Source of the DNA: Collinsella sp. | GTDB lineage: Bacteria > Actinomycetota > Coriobacteriia > Coriobacteriales > Coriobacteriaceae | DNA length: 64,000 nucleotides | Reading direction: 5' to 3' | Assembly: GCA_018380195.1 (NCBI GenBank) | Contig: JAGZUC010000008.1 | Span: forward strand, 1-64,000 | Translations under genes and position numbers: made by a program | In this document: in pieces, positions 49,714 through 58,771 of the stretch | Numbering within the stretch: the first letter of the stretch is position 1 | How the letters are laid out: the number at the start of each line of letters is the position of its first letter | Notes under the pieces: generated by a model | Database searches by the model: none | What the model was told of the DNA's origin: nothing | Seen by the model: only the letters and a program-made list of their open reading frames with translations

Positions 49714-51837
49714 ATGAAAGCAACCGAGGCAAATCTACTCGACCTTATGGGCGTGGCGAAGATGCAGTTCGTCATTCCCGTGTACCAGCGAATTTACTCG
49801 TGGAGTGTAAAAGAGTGCGAGGTGCTTTGGGATGACGTCATGCGAGCGGGTCGTGATGGCGTATCGCACTTCGTGGGGTCAATGCTTTATATCCCCGAGT
49901 CCGAGAGCTCTGCCACGAGCATTTCGCGCGTGCTTCTGATTGACGGACAGCAGCGCATGACGACGTTTTCGTTGATGATTGCAGCTTTGGCTGACTATTT
50001 GGAGAGCAACCCCGACAAGGCTGGCTTCCTTGGCGACCTCAAAATCTCGGCGCTGAGGAAAAATTACCTCTTTAACGATGACGACTACAACGGTCTGGCA
50101 CGCTACAAGCTGGTGCTCTCGCAGGACGATAAAGAGACGCTGTTCTCCATCGTGTCTGGGGCTCCCGTGCCAGATGAAAAATCGGATCGCATTGTCGAAA
50201 ACCATGCGTTCTTCCGTGAAAAGATGCACGGGAAATCATTCGACCCTGCAAGGCTTTGGGCGGGGCTAAACCGCGTGCAGGTCATCGACACTAAGCTCAC
50301 CGCTGGCGTTGATAATGCCCAGCTCATATTTGAGTCCATGAACTCCAAGGGCAAGCCGCTCACGCCCATTGACCTCATCCGTAACTACGTTCTAATGTCG
50401 CTTCCCAACGACGAACAGACCAATCTTTATGAGGGTTATTGGCATCCACTCGAGTGCTTGTTCGGAAAAGGCGGCGAGGACGAGTTCAATGCATTTATCT
50501 GGTACTGGCTGTGGCTTAAAGTTCCCAATAGGATGCCGAAGGAGAACGAGGCCTACTACGAGTTTAAGCGCTATTTCGCCGACGACTACGATGGTGACAC
50601 CGAGGGCCTGCTTAAGGAGCTGCGAGGGTATGCACATAGATACGCCAGTCTGTTCCTTGGTAAGGAGAAGGACGACGGACTGCGCCGAGTGTTCGGCAGA
50701 ATCGTAAGCCTCGATGTGAAGCAGATAAGGCCCCTCTTAATGTTGCTTTATTCGGTTTACGAGGGGAATGGACTAGACCGCAATGCGTTTTTACGTATCT
50801 GCGAGACTATCGAGTCGTTTCTGTTCAGGCGAGCGGTTTGCGGCAGACTTACCACGGGCCTAAATAATTTCTTTGCCGGCATGTATCGCAATCTCGAGCA
50901 GCAGGACGATATCGAGGAGTACGTTACGGCGATGCTCCTTATCCACAGCAGCGGTATGACCGCATACTTTCCGACAGACGAGCATTTTGTCGAGGAGTTT
51001 AAGACGCGTGACTGCTACAACCGCTTCTCTAAAAAGCGCTATTACCTGGAACGCATGGAGAACTGGCACCACCCGAAGGAGTCCATCTCAGCCGACGATT
51101 ACCAGATCGAGCACATCATGCCCCAGACGATCGATGATGAGCACGGCTGGAAGGAATCGCTTGGTGAGAACTGGGAAGACGTCCACGACAGGCTGTGCAA
51201 CAACTTGGGAAATCTTACGCTGACGGGCTACAACCAGGAGTACTCAAACCGGTCGTTCTCGGACAAGCTCAATCTGCCTGACGTCGGATTTAAGTGCAGT
51301 CCGCTCTACCTGAACAAGTCGATCGCCTCGCGTGAAAAATGGGGTGAGGAAGAGATTGGACAGCGCGCGGACGAGCTGGCGAAAGAGGCGTGTGAGATAT
51401 GGAAATATCCCGACCTTCCGGCAGACGTCGTCGACAAGTACCGTCCTTCTCGCGGGGAGTCTGATGAGGCTCCTATCTGGACTCTGCAGGAGAATCACCC
51501 CACCTTTGCCGAAGGTGGGCTCAACCAGAAGCTTTTCGATGAGGTGCGCGAGTCCGTTCTGAGTGGTAACCCTTCGTGGGAGTCCTACATAGCTAAGTAC
51601 TATGTAGGCTTCAGGTCGGGCAAGCGAAAACTGCATGCCGTGTTAGAAGGCAGGACCAGCAACGGTGGTTGGATTGCCGTTGGCTTGGCAAAGAGTGTGG
51701 ATGATCTAACGGATCCAGAGGACATGTGCCAGGACAAGCGTACGCAGGGTGGATTTGGCCCGGGCTTACCCACTTACGTTGCGCTTCGGAATGCCGATGA
51801 CATTCCTGCGGTGCTCGATCTCATAAAGCAGTGCTAG
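49714..51837 (+). CDS. GmrSD-like type IV restriction endonuclease (DUF262, DUF1524, DUF5655)
   Basis: A 707-residue protein with three known parts. The N-terminal DUF262 domain has VPVYQR-like IPVYQRIYSW (about residues 21-30) and the DGQQRMT motif (77-83), which in this family is linked to nucleotide hydrolysis. DUF1524, the HNH-like nuclease domain, has QIEHIMPQT (about 464-472) and NLGNLTLTGYNQEYSN. A DUF5655-like end follows. GmrS and GmrD, fused in some bacteria, cut glucosylated hydroxymethylcytosine DNA of phages. AAGAGGAGA precedes ATG 49714. Target modification unknown. Confidence 0.9.
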   Translation: MKATEANLLDLMGVAKMQFVIPVYQRIYSWSVKECEVLWDDVMRAGRDGVSHFVGSMLYIPESESSATSISRVLLIDGQQRMTTFSLMIAALADYLESNPDKAGFLGDLKISALRKNYLFNDDDYNGLARYKLVLSQDDKETLFSIVSGAPVPDEKSDRIVENHAFFREKMHGKSFDPARLWAGLNRVQVIDTKLTAGVDNAQLIFESMNSKGKPLTPIDLIRNYVLMSLPNDEQTNLYEGYWHPLECLFGKGGEDEFNAFIWYWLWLKVPNRMPKENEAYYEFKRYFADDYDGDTEGLLKELRGYAHRYASLFLGKEKDDGLRRVFGRIVSLDVKQIRPLLMLLYSVYEGNGLDRNAFLRICETIESFLFRRAVCGRLTTGLNNFFAGMYRNLEQQDDIEEYVTAMLLIHSSGMTAYFPTDEHFVEEFKTRDCYNRFSKKRYYLERMENWHHPKESISADDYQIEHIMPQTIDDEHGWKESLGENWEDVHDRLCNNLGNLTLTGYNQEYSNRSFSDKLNLPDVGFKCSPLYLNKSIASREKWGEEEIGQRADELAKEACEIWKYPDLPADVVDKYRPSRGESDEAPIWTLQENHPTFAEGGLNQKLFDEVRESVLSGNPSWESYIAKYYVGFRSGKRKLHAVLEGRTSNGGWIAVGLAKSVDDLTDPEDMCQDKRTQGGFGPGLPTYVALRNADDIPAVLDLIKQC

Positions 51838-51846
51838 GTTGAAGGC

Positions 51847-51867
51847 TGGGAATCTAGTTCCCGGCCC
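51847..51867. terminator. Hairpin between convergent genes
   Basis: GCTGGGAA and TTCCCGGC form a stem over TCTAG just after the GmrSD-like stop codon. No clear T run, so a weak or Rho-assisted terminator. Confidence 0.4.
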
Positions 51868-51904
51868 TTGCCAGCTCAAAATCGTCGATGGCTCGTCCGC
51901 CCGT

Positions 51905-52198
51905 CTACACCCTTACGATCCTGCGGGCCGCACTCAACAGCTCGTACTCCCTCTGGCTCCACTGGTACAGCTCGGTCGCGCGTACGGCGTCGCGGCACAG
52001 GTCTAGAAACACCTCGGCGCCCTCGCAGAAGCACTCGCGGGCAAAGGCGCCGGATCCGTCCGCAACGCACGCGCCGTCGGCAAAGAGCTTCCAGCTGGAC
52101 GGCTCGCGCGAGCCGTCTCCGAGCAGCTTGATCTGCAGAACATGTGGGCCGCCAGCGGCACATGGCCCTTCTTCCAACGCCTGCACCGTAAAGCGCAT
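51905..52198 (-). CDS. Small hypothetical protein
   Basis: A 97-residue protein with G/C-rich third positions and normal codon choice for the window, which support coding. I do not recognise it. It contains several cysteines and acidic residues and no membrane segment. No ribosome site precedes the ATG; a TATACT element on the minus strand lies only 12 nt before it, so the message may be leaderless. It lies between the GmrSD-like gene and another hypothetical gene. The 137 nt upstream hold short direct repeats (CGGAAAAG) but nothing else clear. Confidence 0.55.
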   Translation of the reverse strand: MRFTVQALEEGPCAAGGPHVLQIKLLGDGSREPSSWKLFADGACVADGSGAFARECFCEGAEVFLDLCRDAVRATELYQWSQREYELLSAARRIVRV

Positions 52199-52335
52199 CT
52201 GGAGGGACAGAGTATAAAATCCGGAAAAGAGTCGAAATAGGCACCTTAAAACTTCGGAAAAGTGTAGCTGGATGACAAAACAGCACTTAGAAGCCGGTGC
52301 TGGATGCGGGATCCTGCGGCCGCCTTCAGCCCTCG

Positions 52336-53325
52336 CTACTCGTCGTCCCCGTCGTTGGGGTCGCCCTTGAGGGTGTTGATGTCCAGGTACTGGTTGTCGT
52401 CCTCTTTTTGCTGCGTTGCCGATTCGGACGCGGTGGGGCCGCGGAACAGCTGGAATCCCTCAAACGCAATGGCGCCGAGCAGGGCAATGACAATGGCGAT
52501 AAAGGCAACCTTGACTGCCTGCGGAAATTCCGAGAAACGCAGCGCCTTTTCCTCGGCGTAATAATCGGCGAAGCGCTCTTCGCCCGTGCTTTTGGTATAC
52601 GCCGGTGCGGACGCGGCCTCCGGGTCATATTCCGGTGCAGGCGTGGCAGCGTACGGATCGTTGAGATAATCGCTCGATGCGGTGCCATAATCCTCGGTCT
52701 CGATGCGACCGGTGCCAGCATAGCCATCGGAATAATCGGAATATGCCGCACCGCCCTCATAGCCCGCGGCGCTCGTGTTGGCGGCAAAAAGCGGGTTAAC
52801 TGGAACATCGAGCGCCGGCATGCCGGTAGAGGTCTCATCCAGATCGGCTGCAGCCCAGGAATCGTGGACAACCTGATGGGCAACGGGCTCATCGAGCCTT
52901 GTGACCGGAGGCTTGCGTGCCGCAGGAACAGGCAACTGCTGGGCGCTGTACATAACAGTGCTGTCGGCCGATTTGCCCTGCGTCGCTGCTGCGAGAAATG
53001 CCGCCGTCTCGGACGGGTCGCTTGCGGGGCGGGGAGCGGGCGTGGGCGCCGAAGTGGGTGCGGGTGTAGGCGCGGGCGTCGAAACAGCCGGCTGCGCAGG
53101 AGTCGGCGCAGATGCGGTCTTAGGCGCAAGTGCGGGATTGGGGCTTGACGGGCGAGCCCCGCCGCCGCCCATGAGTTCGTCGGCGGTCCACGGGCGATCA
53201 TCCATCACATCGTCAAGGCTCAGCGAAAACAGGTCGTCTTCGCCCTCATCGAACATGCGGTGCACATGTCCACCAATTGCCGCAATCAATCCGCGACCGG
53301 TGCATGATGCCTTGCTCAACGCCAT
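52336..53325 (-). CDS. Hypothetical protein with Pro/Ala-rich linker and one membrane segment
   Basis: A 329-residue protein of unknown function. The N-terminal 45 residues (MALSKASCTGRGLIAAIGGH onward) include an acidic patch. A low-complexity Pro/Ala/Thr segment lies at about 65-105, a disordered acidic and tyrosine-rich middle follows, and a single membrane helix (VAFIAIVIALLGAIAFEGF) lies about 45 residues from the C-terminus. It looks like a tail-anchored or single-pass cell-envelope protein. AAGGATGGGACAG precedes the ATG. It is downstream of the second YheO-type regulator on the same strand. Confidence 0.72.
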   Translation of the reverse strand: MALSKASCTGRGLIAAIGGHVHRMFDEGEDDLFSLSLDDVMDDRPWTADELMGGGGARPSSPNPALAPKTASAPTPAQPAVSTPAPTPAPTSAPTPAPRPASDPSETAAFLAAATQGKSADSTVMYSAQQLPVPAARKPPVTRLDEPVAHQVVHDSWAAADLDETSTGMPALDVPVNPLFAANTSAAGYEGGAAYSDYSDGYAGTGRIETEDYGTASSDYLNDPYAATPAPEYDPEAASAPAYTKSTGEERFADYYAEEKALRFSEFPQAVKVAFIAIVIALLGAIAFEGFQLFRGPTASESATQQKEDDNQYLDINTLKGDPNDGDDE

Positions 53326-53448
53326 TCTGTCCCATCCTTTCGAAATACTAATGACATCGATTATATGGAACTTCCCAAGCGGCCCGGTCTTGGATTCGTG
53401 CTTTCCAGAACTCGCGCCCAAAAGGGGAGGGGCAATCCAGGCGAGTGC

Positions 53449-54102
53449 CTACTTGTCGCCGGCCGCCGCCTTGGCCTCATTGAGGTAGCTATAGAAGCTG
53501 TACTTGGAGATGCCAAAGAACTCGCAGGCGCGCTCGCTCGACTTGGAAATGAGGAAGGCACCGCGACGGTCGAGGTAGCCAATGGCACGAATGCGCTCGT
53601 CTTTGGTCATGAGTGCCGCGGGCTTGCCCACAAACTGCTCGCACTCGTGCAGCAGGTCCTCGAGCAGGTCGCCGATGTTCTTGGTAATGGGCTCGGGCTC
53701 GGTATAGCCCGTGCCGCCGGTGCCGGTGAAAGCGTCGAGCGAGCGCTCAAAAGCCTTCATAAGCGTAATGTCAAAGTTGATGCCCAAAATGCCGACGGGC
53801 TTGCCTTCGTCGTTGCGGATAAAGATGGTCGAGGACTTGAGCAGCTTGCCATCGGTGGTTTTAGTGAGGTACGGCTCGCGGTCGTGTACGTCGGTGCTGC
53901 CCTCGTGCATGGACTCAAACACGATATGGCTGGGGCCGTCACCCAGTTTGCGCCCGCTGACGTGGCCGTTTTCGATTACTACGATGGAGTGGTCCACGTC
54001 CTCGGTCTCCAGATCGTGGACGACGACTTCGCAGTTGGGGCCAAATTGGAGCGCCAGACCGTGTGCGAGGCGCTTGTAAAACTCAATCTGTGCGGGGGTC
54101 AT
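53449..54102 (-). CDS. YheO-type PAS and helix-turn-helix transcriptional regulator (2)
   Basis: A 217-residue regulator of the same family as the one at 31745-32407. The PAS domain (VVVHDLETEDVDHSIVVIENG, VSGRKLGDGPSHIVF, IFIRNDEGKPVGILGINFD) is followed by a C-terminal helix-turn-helix with ISKYSFYSYLNEAK. The start is taken at the ATG at 54102, behind AGGAAGG; the frame is open further 5'. It is divergent from ygeX with a 277-bp shared region, so it probably controls the ygeX-ygeY-ygeW genes and itself. Confidence 0.88.
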   Translation of the reverse strand: MTPAQIEFYKRLAHGLALQFGPNCEVVVHDLETEDVDHSIVVIENGHVSGRKLGDGPSHIVFESMHEGSTDVHDREPYLTKTTDGKLLKSSTIFIRNDEGKPVGILGINFDITLMKAFERSLDAFTGTGGTGYTEPEPITKNIGDLLEDLLHECEQFVGKPAALMTKDERIRAIGYLDRRGAFLISKSSERACEFFGISKYSFYSYLNEAKAAAGDK

Positions 54103-54379
54103 GGGTGCCTTCCTAAAAATTAGTTTGGGCACACTTTGCCATAAACCACACTTGACCGCAAACAAATCCATCAACAAGGCAATTCATGACCGTTCGGCGG
54201 CGAAAAAGTACCGATTACGGCAACAAACAATTCGTTAGGTATGCCAATCAAAAAGTGTGATAGAACATTACTAACAAACTTTTTGTTTGGCATCCACATA
54301 AAAGTTCAGCCGTGTGAATGGGATCGGGCTGAAACGCGTATGCGGGGGCCGGCAAGAGAGAACTTAAGGAGTTCACCGT
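54103..54379. promoter_or_regulatory. Divergent control region of regulator 2 and ygeX
   Basis: AT-rich with several repeats. CACACTT near 54146 recurs inverted as AAGTGTG near 54254, and CAAACTTTTTGTTTG (54271-54285) is a short perfect hairpin. TGCCAATCAAAAA and related words also recur. No -35/-10 pair is convincing. These are candidate binding sites for the YheO-type regulator. Confidence 0.4.
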
Positions 54380-55594
54380 ATGGCCGATAAGATCCAGTGG
54401 GCGAGCAACACGATGCCCAAGAGCGATGACAAGCACTTGGGAATCATGAGTCTCGACCACGTGAAGAAGGCCCGCGCCTTCCACCAGTCGTTCCCCCAGT
54501 ACACCGTCACTCCGCTTGCCCGCCTGGACGGCCAGGCCGCGCGCCTGGGCCTGTCCAACCTGTGCGTTAAAGACGAGAGCTATCGCTTTGGCCTCAACGC
54601 CTTTAAGGTCCTGGGCGGCTCGTTTGCCATGGCCAACTACATTGCCGACGAGACCGGCAAGGACGTTGCCGAGTGCACCTTCGATTACCTGACCTCCGAT
54701 CAGCTTGCCAAGGACTTTGGCCAGGCCACCTTCTTTACCGCCACCGATGGCAACCATGGCCGCGGCGTGGCATGGGCTGCCAACAAGCTGGGCCAGAAGG
54801 CTGTCGTGCACATGCCCAAGGGTTCCACCAAGCCCCGCTTCGATAACATCGCCGCCGAGGGCGCAACGGTGACCATCGAAGAGGTCAACTACGACGAGTG
54901 CGTGCGCATGGCTGCCGCCGAGGCCGACGCCTGCGAGCGTGGCGTCATCGTTCAGGACACCGCCTGGGAGGGCTACGAGAAGATCCCGTCCTGGATCATG
55001 GAGGGTTACGGCACCATGGCTTCCGAGGCTGCCGAGCAGCTGCGCGAGATGGCCATCAACCGCCCGACGCACGTGTTTGTCCAGGCTGGCGTGGGTTCGC
55101 TCGCCGGCGCCGTGGTGGGCTACTTCACCAACCTGTATCCCGATAACCCGCCCACCTTCGTCGTGGTTGAGTGCGCGCCTGCTGCCTGCCTGTACAAGGG
55201 CGCTGCCGCCGGCGACGGCGATCCGCGCATCGTGGACGGTGACATGCCCTCCATCATGGCCGGTCTGTGCTGCGGCGAGCCCAACATTCTGGGCTGGGAT
55301 ATCCTGCGCAACCACGCCACCGCCTTCGTGTCCTGCCCCGACTGGGTCACCGCTCGCGGCATGCGCACCCTGGGCGCTCCCGAGAAGGGCGACCCGCGCG
55401 TCATCTCCGGCGAGTCCGGCGCTGTGACCACCGGCCTGGTCGAGACCCTCATGCTCGATCCCGAGTACGCCGAGCTCAAGGAACTCATCGGCCTGGACAA
55501 GACGAGCTCCGTGCTCTGCTTCTCCACGGAAGGTGACACGGACCCGGATCAGTACCGTCGCATCGTCTGGGAGGGCGAGTATCCGACCTGCTAG
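54380..55594 (+). CDS. ygeX: Diaminopropionate ammonia-lyase
   Basis: A 404-residue PLP enzyme (fold type II) that turns 2,3-diaminopropionate into pyruvate and two ammonia. The PLP lysine is Lys76 in GLNAFKVLGG, and the phosphate-binding segment is the Gly-rich QAGVGSLAGAV (about 229-239). TATDGNHGRGVAWAA is also typical. AAGGAG precedes ATG 54380. In purine degradation it serves the last step from ureide to pyruvate, acting with YgeY and YgeW, whose genes follow. Confidence 0.95.
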   Translation: MADKIQWASNTMPKSDDKHLGIMSLDHVKKARAFHQSFPQYTVTPLARLDGQAARLGLSNLCVKDESYRFGLNAFKVLGGSFAMANYIADETGKDVAECTFDYLTSDQLAKDFGQATFFTATDGNHGRGVAWAANKLGQKAVVHMPKGSTKPRFDNIAAEGATVTIEEVNYDECVRMAAAEADACERGVIVQDTAWEGYEKIPSWIMEGYGTMASEAAEQLREMAINRPTHVFVQAGVGSLAGAVVGYFTNLYPDNPPTFVVVECAPAACLYKGAAAGDGDPRIVDGDMPSIMAGLCCGEPNILGWDILRNHATAFVSCPDWVTARGMRTLGAPEKGDPRVISGESGAVTTGLVETLMLDPEYAELKELIGLDKTSSVLCFSTEGDTDPDQYRRIVWEGEYPTC

Positions 55595-55609
55595 CAGACT
55601 GACCTGTCC

Positions 55610-55727
55610 GGAGGCAGCCGGAGGACTTTACTCCCTGCTCGGACAGTCCTGCTCGCACGGAGAGCACATTAAGTGCTCTCCGGCTCGTGCGGAACTCGCG
55701 ACGGAGCAAAGTCCTCCGTCCGCCTCC
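55610..55727 (-). repeat. Long hairpin element, copy 3, inverted (67-nt core, 25-bp arms)
   Basis: The core 55635-55701 is the reverse complement of the core of copies 1 and 2, again 67 nt. Arms 55610-55634 and 55703-55727 pair over 25 positions with about four mismatches and differ from the arms of the other copies. It lies between ygeX and ygeY, on the opposite orientation to transcription. TACCTGTAGGTA, a short palindrome, follows near 55794. Confidence 0.85.
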
Positions 55728-55831
55728 TACGTTTACTTGCTTGCCGGGTACTCGACCTCACGCTGCTTGGCACAAGTGATCTATCTGAAATATCTACCTG
55801 TAGGTAAACCCTTGTAGAAAGGTTGACTGTT

Positions 55832-57217
55832 ATGACTAAGGAACTCGATTTCGAGGCAATTAAAAACGCTGCTGAGTCCCATCGTGCTGATATGACCCGC
55901 TTCCTGCGCGCTATGATCTCCCACCCCTCTGAGTCTTGCGAGGAGGGTGAGGTTGTTGCCTGCATTAAGGCCGAGATGGAGAGCCTCGGCTATGACGAGG
56001 TCAAGGTCGACGGCCTGGGCAACGTTATGGGCTTTATGGGCGAGGGCGACAAGATCATCGCCATCGACTCCCACATCGACACCGTCGGCATCGGCAACAT
56101 CGAGAACTGGGACGCCGATCCCTATGAGGGCTACGAGACCGACGAGATCATCTACGGCCGCGGCGGCTCCGACCAGGAGGGCGGCATGGCTTCTGCTACC
56201 TACGCTGCCAAGATGATGAAGGACATGGGCCTCATCCCCGAGGGCTACAAGATCATGGTCGTCGGCACCGTCCAGGAAGAGGACTGCGACGGCATGTGCT
56301 GGCAGTACATCTACAACAAGGACGGCATTAAGCCCGAGTTCGTCATTTCCACCGAGCCCACCGACGGCGGCATCTACCGCGGTCACCGCGGCCGCATGGA
56401 GATCCGCGTCGACGTTCACGGCACCTCCTGCCACGGCTCCGCTCCCGACCGCGGCGACAACGCCATCTACAAGATGGCCGACATCATCGCCGACGTCCGC
56501 GCCCTCAACAACAACGGCTGCGACGAGTCGACCGACATCAAGGGTCTCGTCAAGATGCTCGACCCCAAGTACAATCCCGAGCACTTCGAGGATGCTCGCT
56601 TCCTGGGTCGCGGCACCTGCACCGTCAGCCAGATCTTCTACACCAGCCCCAGCCGCTGCGCCGTGGCTGATTCCTGCGCCATCTCCATCGACCGTCGCAT
56701 GACCGCCGGCGAGACCTGGGAGTCCTGCCTGGACGAGATTCGCAACCTGCCGGCCGCCAAGAAGTACGGCGACGACGTGAAGGTCTCCATGTACATGTAC
56801 GACCGTCCGTCCTGGACCGGCGAGGTCTACGAGACCGAGGCTTACTTCCCCACGTGGATCAACAAGGAGACCGCTCCGCACGTCAAGGCCCTCGTCGACG
56901 CCCACAAGGCCATGTTCGGTGACGAGCGCATCGGCTGCGAGCCCAGCATGGACAAGCGCACCGGTCGTCCGCTGTGCGACAAGTGGACCTTCTCCACGAA
57001 CTGCGTCTCCATCCAGGGCCGCTATGGCATCCCCTGCGTGGGCTTTGGCCCGGGTGCCGAGTCTCAGGCTCACGCTCCCAACGAGGTCACCTACAAGGAC
57101 GACCTGGTCACCGCTGCCGCCATGTACGTGGCTGCCCTGAACCTCTACGATCCGAGCCAGGCCGATGGCGACGCCACCGTGTTCCGCGCCGGTCTGACCA
57201 ACAACAAGATCGACTAG
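55832..57217 (+). CDS. ygeY: YgeY family M20-type metal-dependent hydrolase
   Basis: A 461-residue metallo-amidohydrolase or peptidase of the M20 family. The first metal ligands lie in IAIDSHIDTVG (about residues 77-87) and the second in GRGGSDQEGGMA. The acid-base Glu pair is in VGTVQEEDCDG. ATG 55832, after GAAAGG, is preferred over TTG 55823. By context it cleaves an amide or carbamoyl link in a purine-derived ureide on the way to diaminopropionate; the substrate is inferred. Confidence 0.93.
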   Translation: MTKELDFEAIKNAAESHRADMTRFLRAMISHPSESCEEGEVVACIKAEMESLGYDEVKVDGLGNVMGFMGEGDKIIAIDSHIDTVGIGNIENWDADPYEGYETDEIIYGRGGSDQEGGMASATYAAKMMKDMGLIPEGYKIMVVGTVQEEDCDGMCWQYIYNKDGIKPEFVISTEPTDGGIYRGHRGRMEIRVDVHGTSCHGSAPDRGDNAIYKMADIIADVRALNNNGCDESTDIKGLVKMLDPKYNPEHFEDARFLGRGTCTVSQIFYTSPSRCAVADSCAISIDRRMTAGETWESCLDEIRNLPAAKKYGDDVKVSMYMYDRPSWTGEVYETEAYFPTWINKETAPHVKALVDAHKAMFGDERIGCEPSMDKRTGRPLCDKWTFSTNCVSIQGRYGIPCVGFGPGAESQAHAPNEVTYKDDLVTAAAMYVAALNLYDPSQADGDATVFRAGLTNNKID

Positions 57218-57238
57218 TCCCATTCCTCGATTTTGTTG

Positions 57239-57264
57239 AGCCGGGGGCCGCTTGTGTCCCCGGC
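57239..57264 (+). other. Stem-loop between ygeY and ygeW
   Basis: GCCGGGGG pairs with the CCCCGGC that follows a GCCGCTTGTGTC loop. No T run. The 202-nt gap is otherwise without a clear promoter, though TTGACT lies at 57274. Confidence 0.5.
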
Positions 57265-57419
57265 ACCCCCTGTTGACTTGGGGCCCGCGGTCGTTATCTC
57301 CCATGCTTCCTCAACGGTGGCGGGTCCTCGTCATGGTGCTCTGCATGTTCTAGCCACACGCGCATGCCGGAGCACATCTACTCATTGCGATCGTTTCATC
57401 TTTTCGAAAGGACATTTCC

Positions 57420-58622
57420 ATGGACGCTAAGTTTACCGAACTCGTCGAGCAGCTGAACGGCCTCGATTTTAAGGGTATGTACGGCAGCGACTTCCTGCAC
57501 ACCTGGGACAAGACCACCGATGAGCTCAAGGCTCTCTACATCGTCGCTGACGCCCTGCGCGAGCTGCGTGAGAACAACGTTTCGTCCAAGATCTTCGACT
57601 CGGGCCTGGCCGTCTCCCTGTTCCGCGACAACTCCACCCGTACGCGCTTCTCCTTCTCTAAGGCCGCCAACCTGCTCGGCCTTGAGCTGCAGGACCTGGA
57701 CGAGAAGAAGTCCCAGATCGCTCACGGCGAGACCGTCCGCGAGACCGCTACCATGATCTCCTTTATGGCCGACGTCATCGGCATCCGCGACGACATGTAC
57801 ATCGGCAAGGGCGATGCCTACATGGCCGAGGTCTCCGAGTCCGTGCAGCAGGCCTACGAGGACGGCGTTCTGGATCACCGTCCCACGCTCATCTCTCTGC
57901 AGTCCGATTCCGACCACCCCACGCAGTCCTCTGCCGACATGCTCTACCTCATCAGCGAGTTTGGCGGCCTCGAGAACCTCAAGGGCAAGAAGGTTGCCGT
58001 CACTTGGGCCTATTCGCCCTCTTACGGCAAGCCGCTGTCCTGCCCGCAGTCGCTGATCAGCCTGCTGCCCCGCTTTGGCATGGACGTCACCCTGGCCCAC
58101 CCCGAGGGCTACGACCTCATGCCCGAGGTCGTCGAGCGCGCCAAGGGCTATGCCGCCGAGTCCGGCACCACCTTTAAGCAGGTCAACACCATGGCCGAAG
58201 CCTTCGAGGGCGCCGACATCGTGATCCCCAAGAGCTGGGCTCCGTTTGCCGCCATGGAGAAGCGCACCAACCTGTACGCCGAGGGCGACGACGCCGGCAT
58301 CGCAGCGCTCGAGAAGGAGCTGCTCGCCCAGAACGCCACCCATCAGGACTGGTGCTCCACGACCGAGCTCATGGAGAAGACTGCCAACGGCCAGGACACC
58401 ATCTTTATGCACCCGCTGCCCGCCGACATCTCCGGTGTTTCCTGTGAGCACGGCGAGGTTAACGCCGACGTCTTCGACATGCACCGCGTGGGCATGTACA
58501 AGGAGGCCAGCTACAAGCCGTACGCCATCGCTGCCATGATGTTCCTGCAGAAGGTTGCCGATCCCGCCGCTACCCTCAAGGCCCTCGACGAGCGCAACAC
58601 CGCCCGTTGGCTCCAGGCCTAA
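57420..58622 (+). CDS. ygeW: YgeW-type carbamoyltransferase
   Basis: A 400-residue member of the aspartate/ornithine carbamoyltransferase family. The carbamoyl-phosphate site FRDNSTRTRFSF (about residues 68-79) and the HPLPADISG motif (about 336-344) are present. In purine-degrading clusters the reverse reaction would release carbamoyl phosphate from a ureido intermediate, which can feed ATP formation by a carbamate kinase; no such kinase is in the window. GAAAGGACATTTCC precedes ATG 57420. Confidence 0.93.
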   Translation: MDAKFTELVEQLNGLDFKGMYGSDFLHTWDKTTDELKALYIVADALRELRENNVSSKIFDSGLAVSLFRDNSTRTRFSFSKAANLLGLELQDLDEKKSQIAHGETVRETATMISFMADVIGIRDDMYIGKGDAYMAEVSESVQQAYEDGVLDHRPTLISLQSDSDHPTQSSADMLYLISEFGGLENLKGKKVAVTWAYSPSYGKPLSCPQSLISLLPRFGMDVTLAHPEGYDLMPEVVERAKGYAAESGTTFKQVNTMAEAFEGADIVIPKSWAPFAAMEKRTNLYAEGDDAGIAALEKELLAQNATHQDWCSTTELMEKTANGQDTIFMHPLPADISGVSCEHGEVNADVFDMHRVGMYKEASYKPYAIAAMMFLQKVADPAATLKALDERNTARWLQA

Positions 58623-58643
58623 AGCCGGGTTGAGGTAAGCCAT

Positions 58644-58686
58644 GTAAAGGGGGCGCTCTGCCAACCGGCGGGGTGCCCTTTTTTGC
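58644..58686 (+). terminator. Terminator after ygeW
   Basis: AAAGGGGGCGC pairs imperfectly with GGGTGCCCTTTT around GGTTGG-like inner pairing and is followed by a six-T run. It ends the ygeX-ygeY-ygeW unit. Confidence 0.75.
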
Positions 58687-58771
58687 ATCGCGGGCGTGCG
58701 GGATAAGCGCTTTCGATGTGGATGCCCGCGGCGCGAGTTATGGGTACGATGGTTTCGGGGGAGGTATCACC

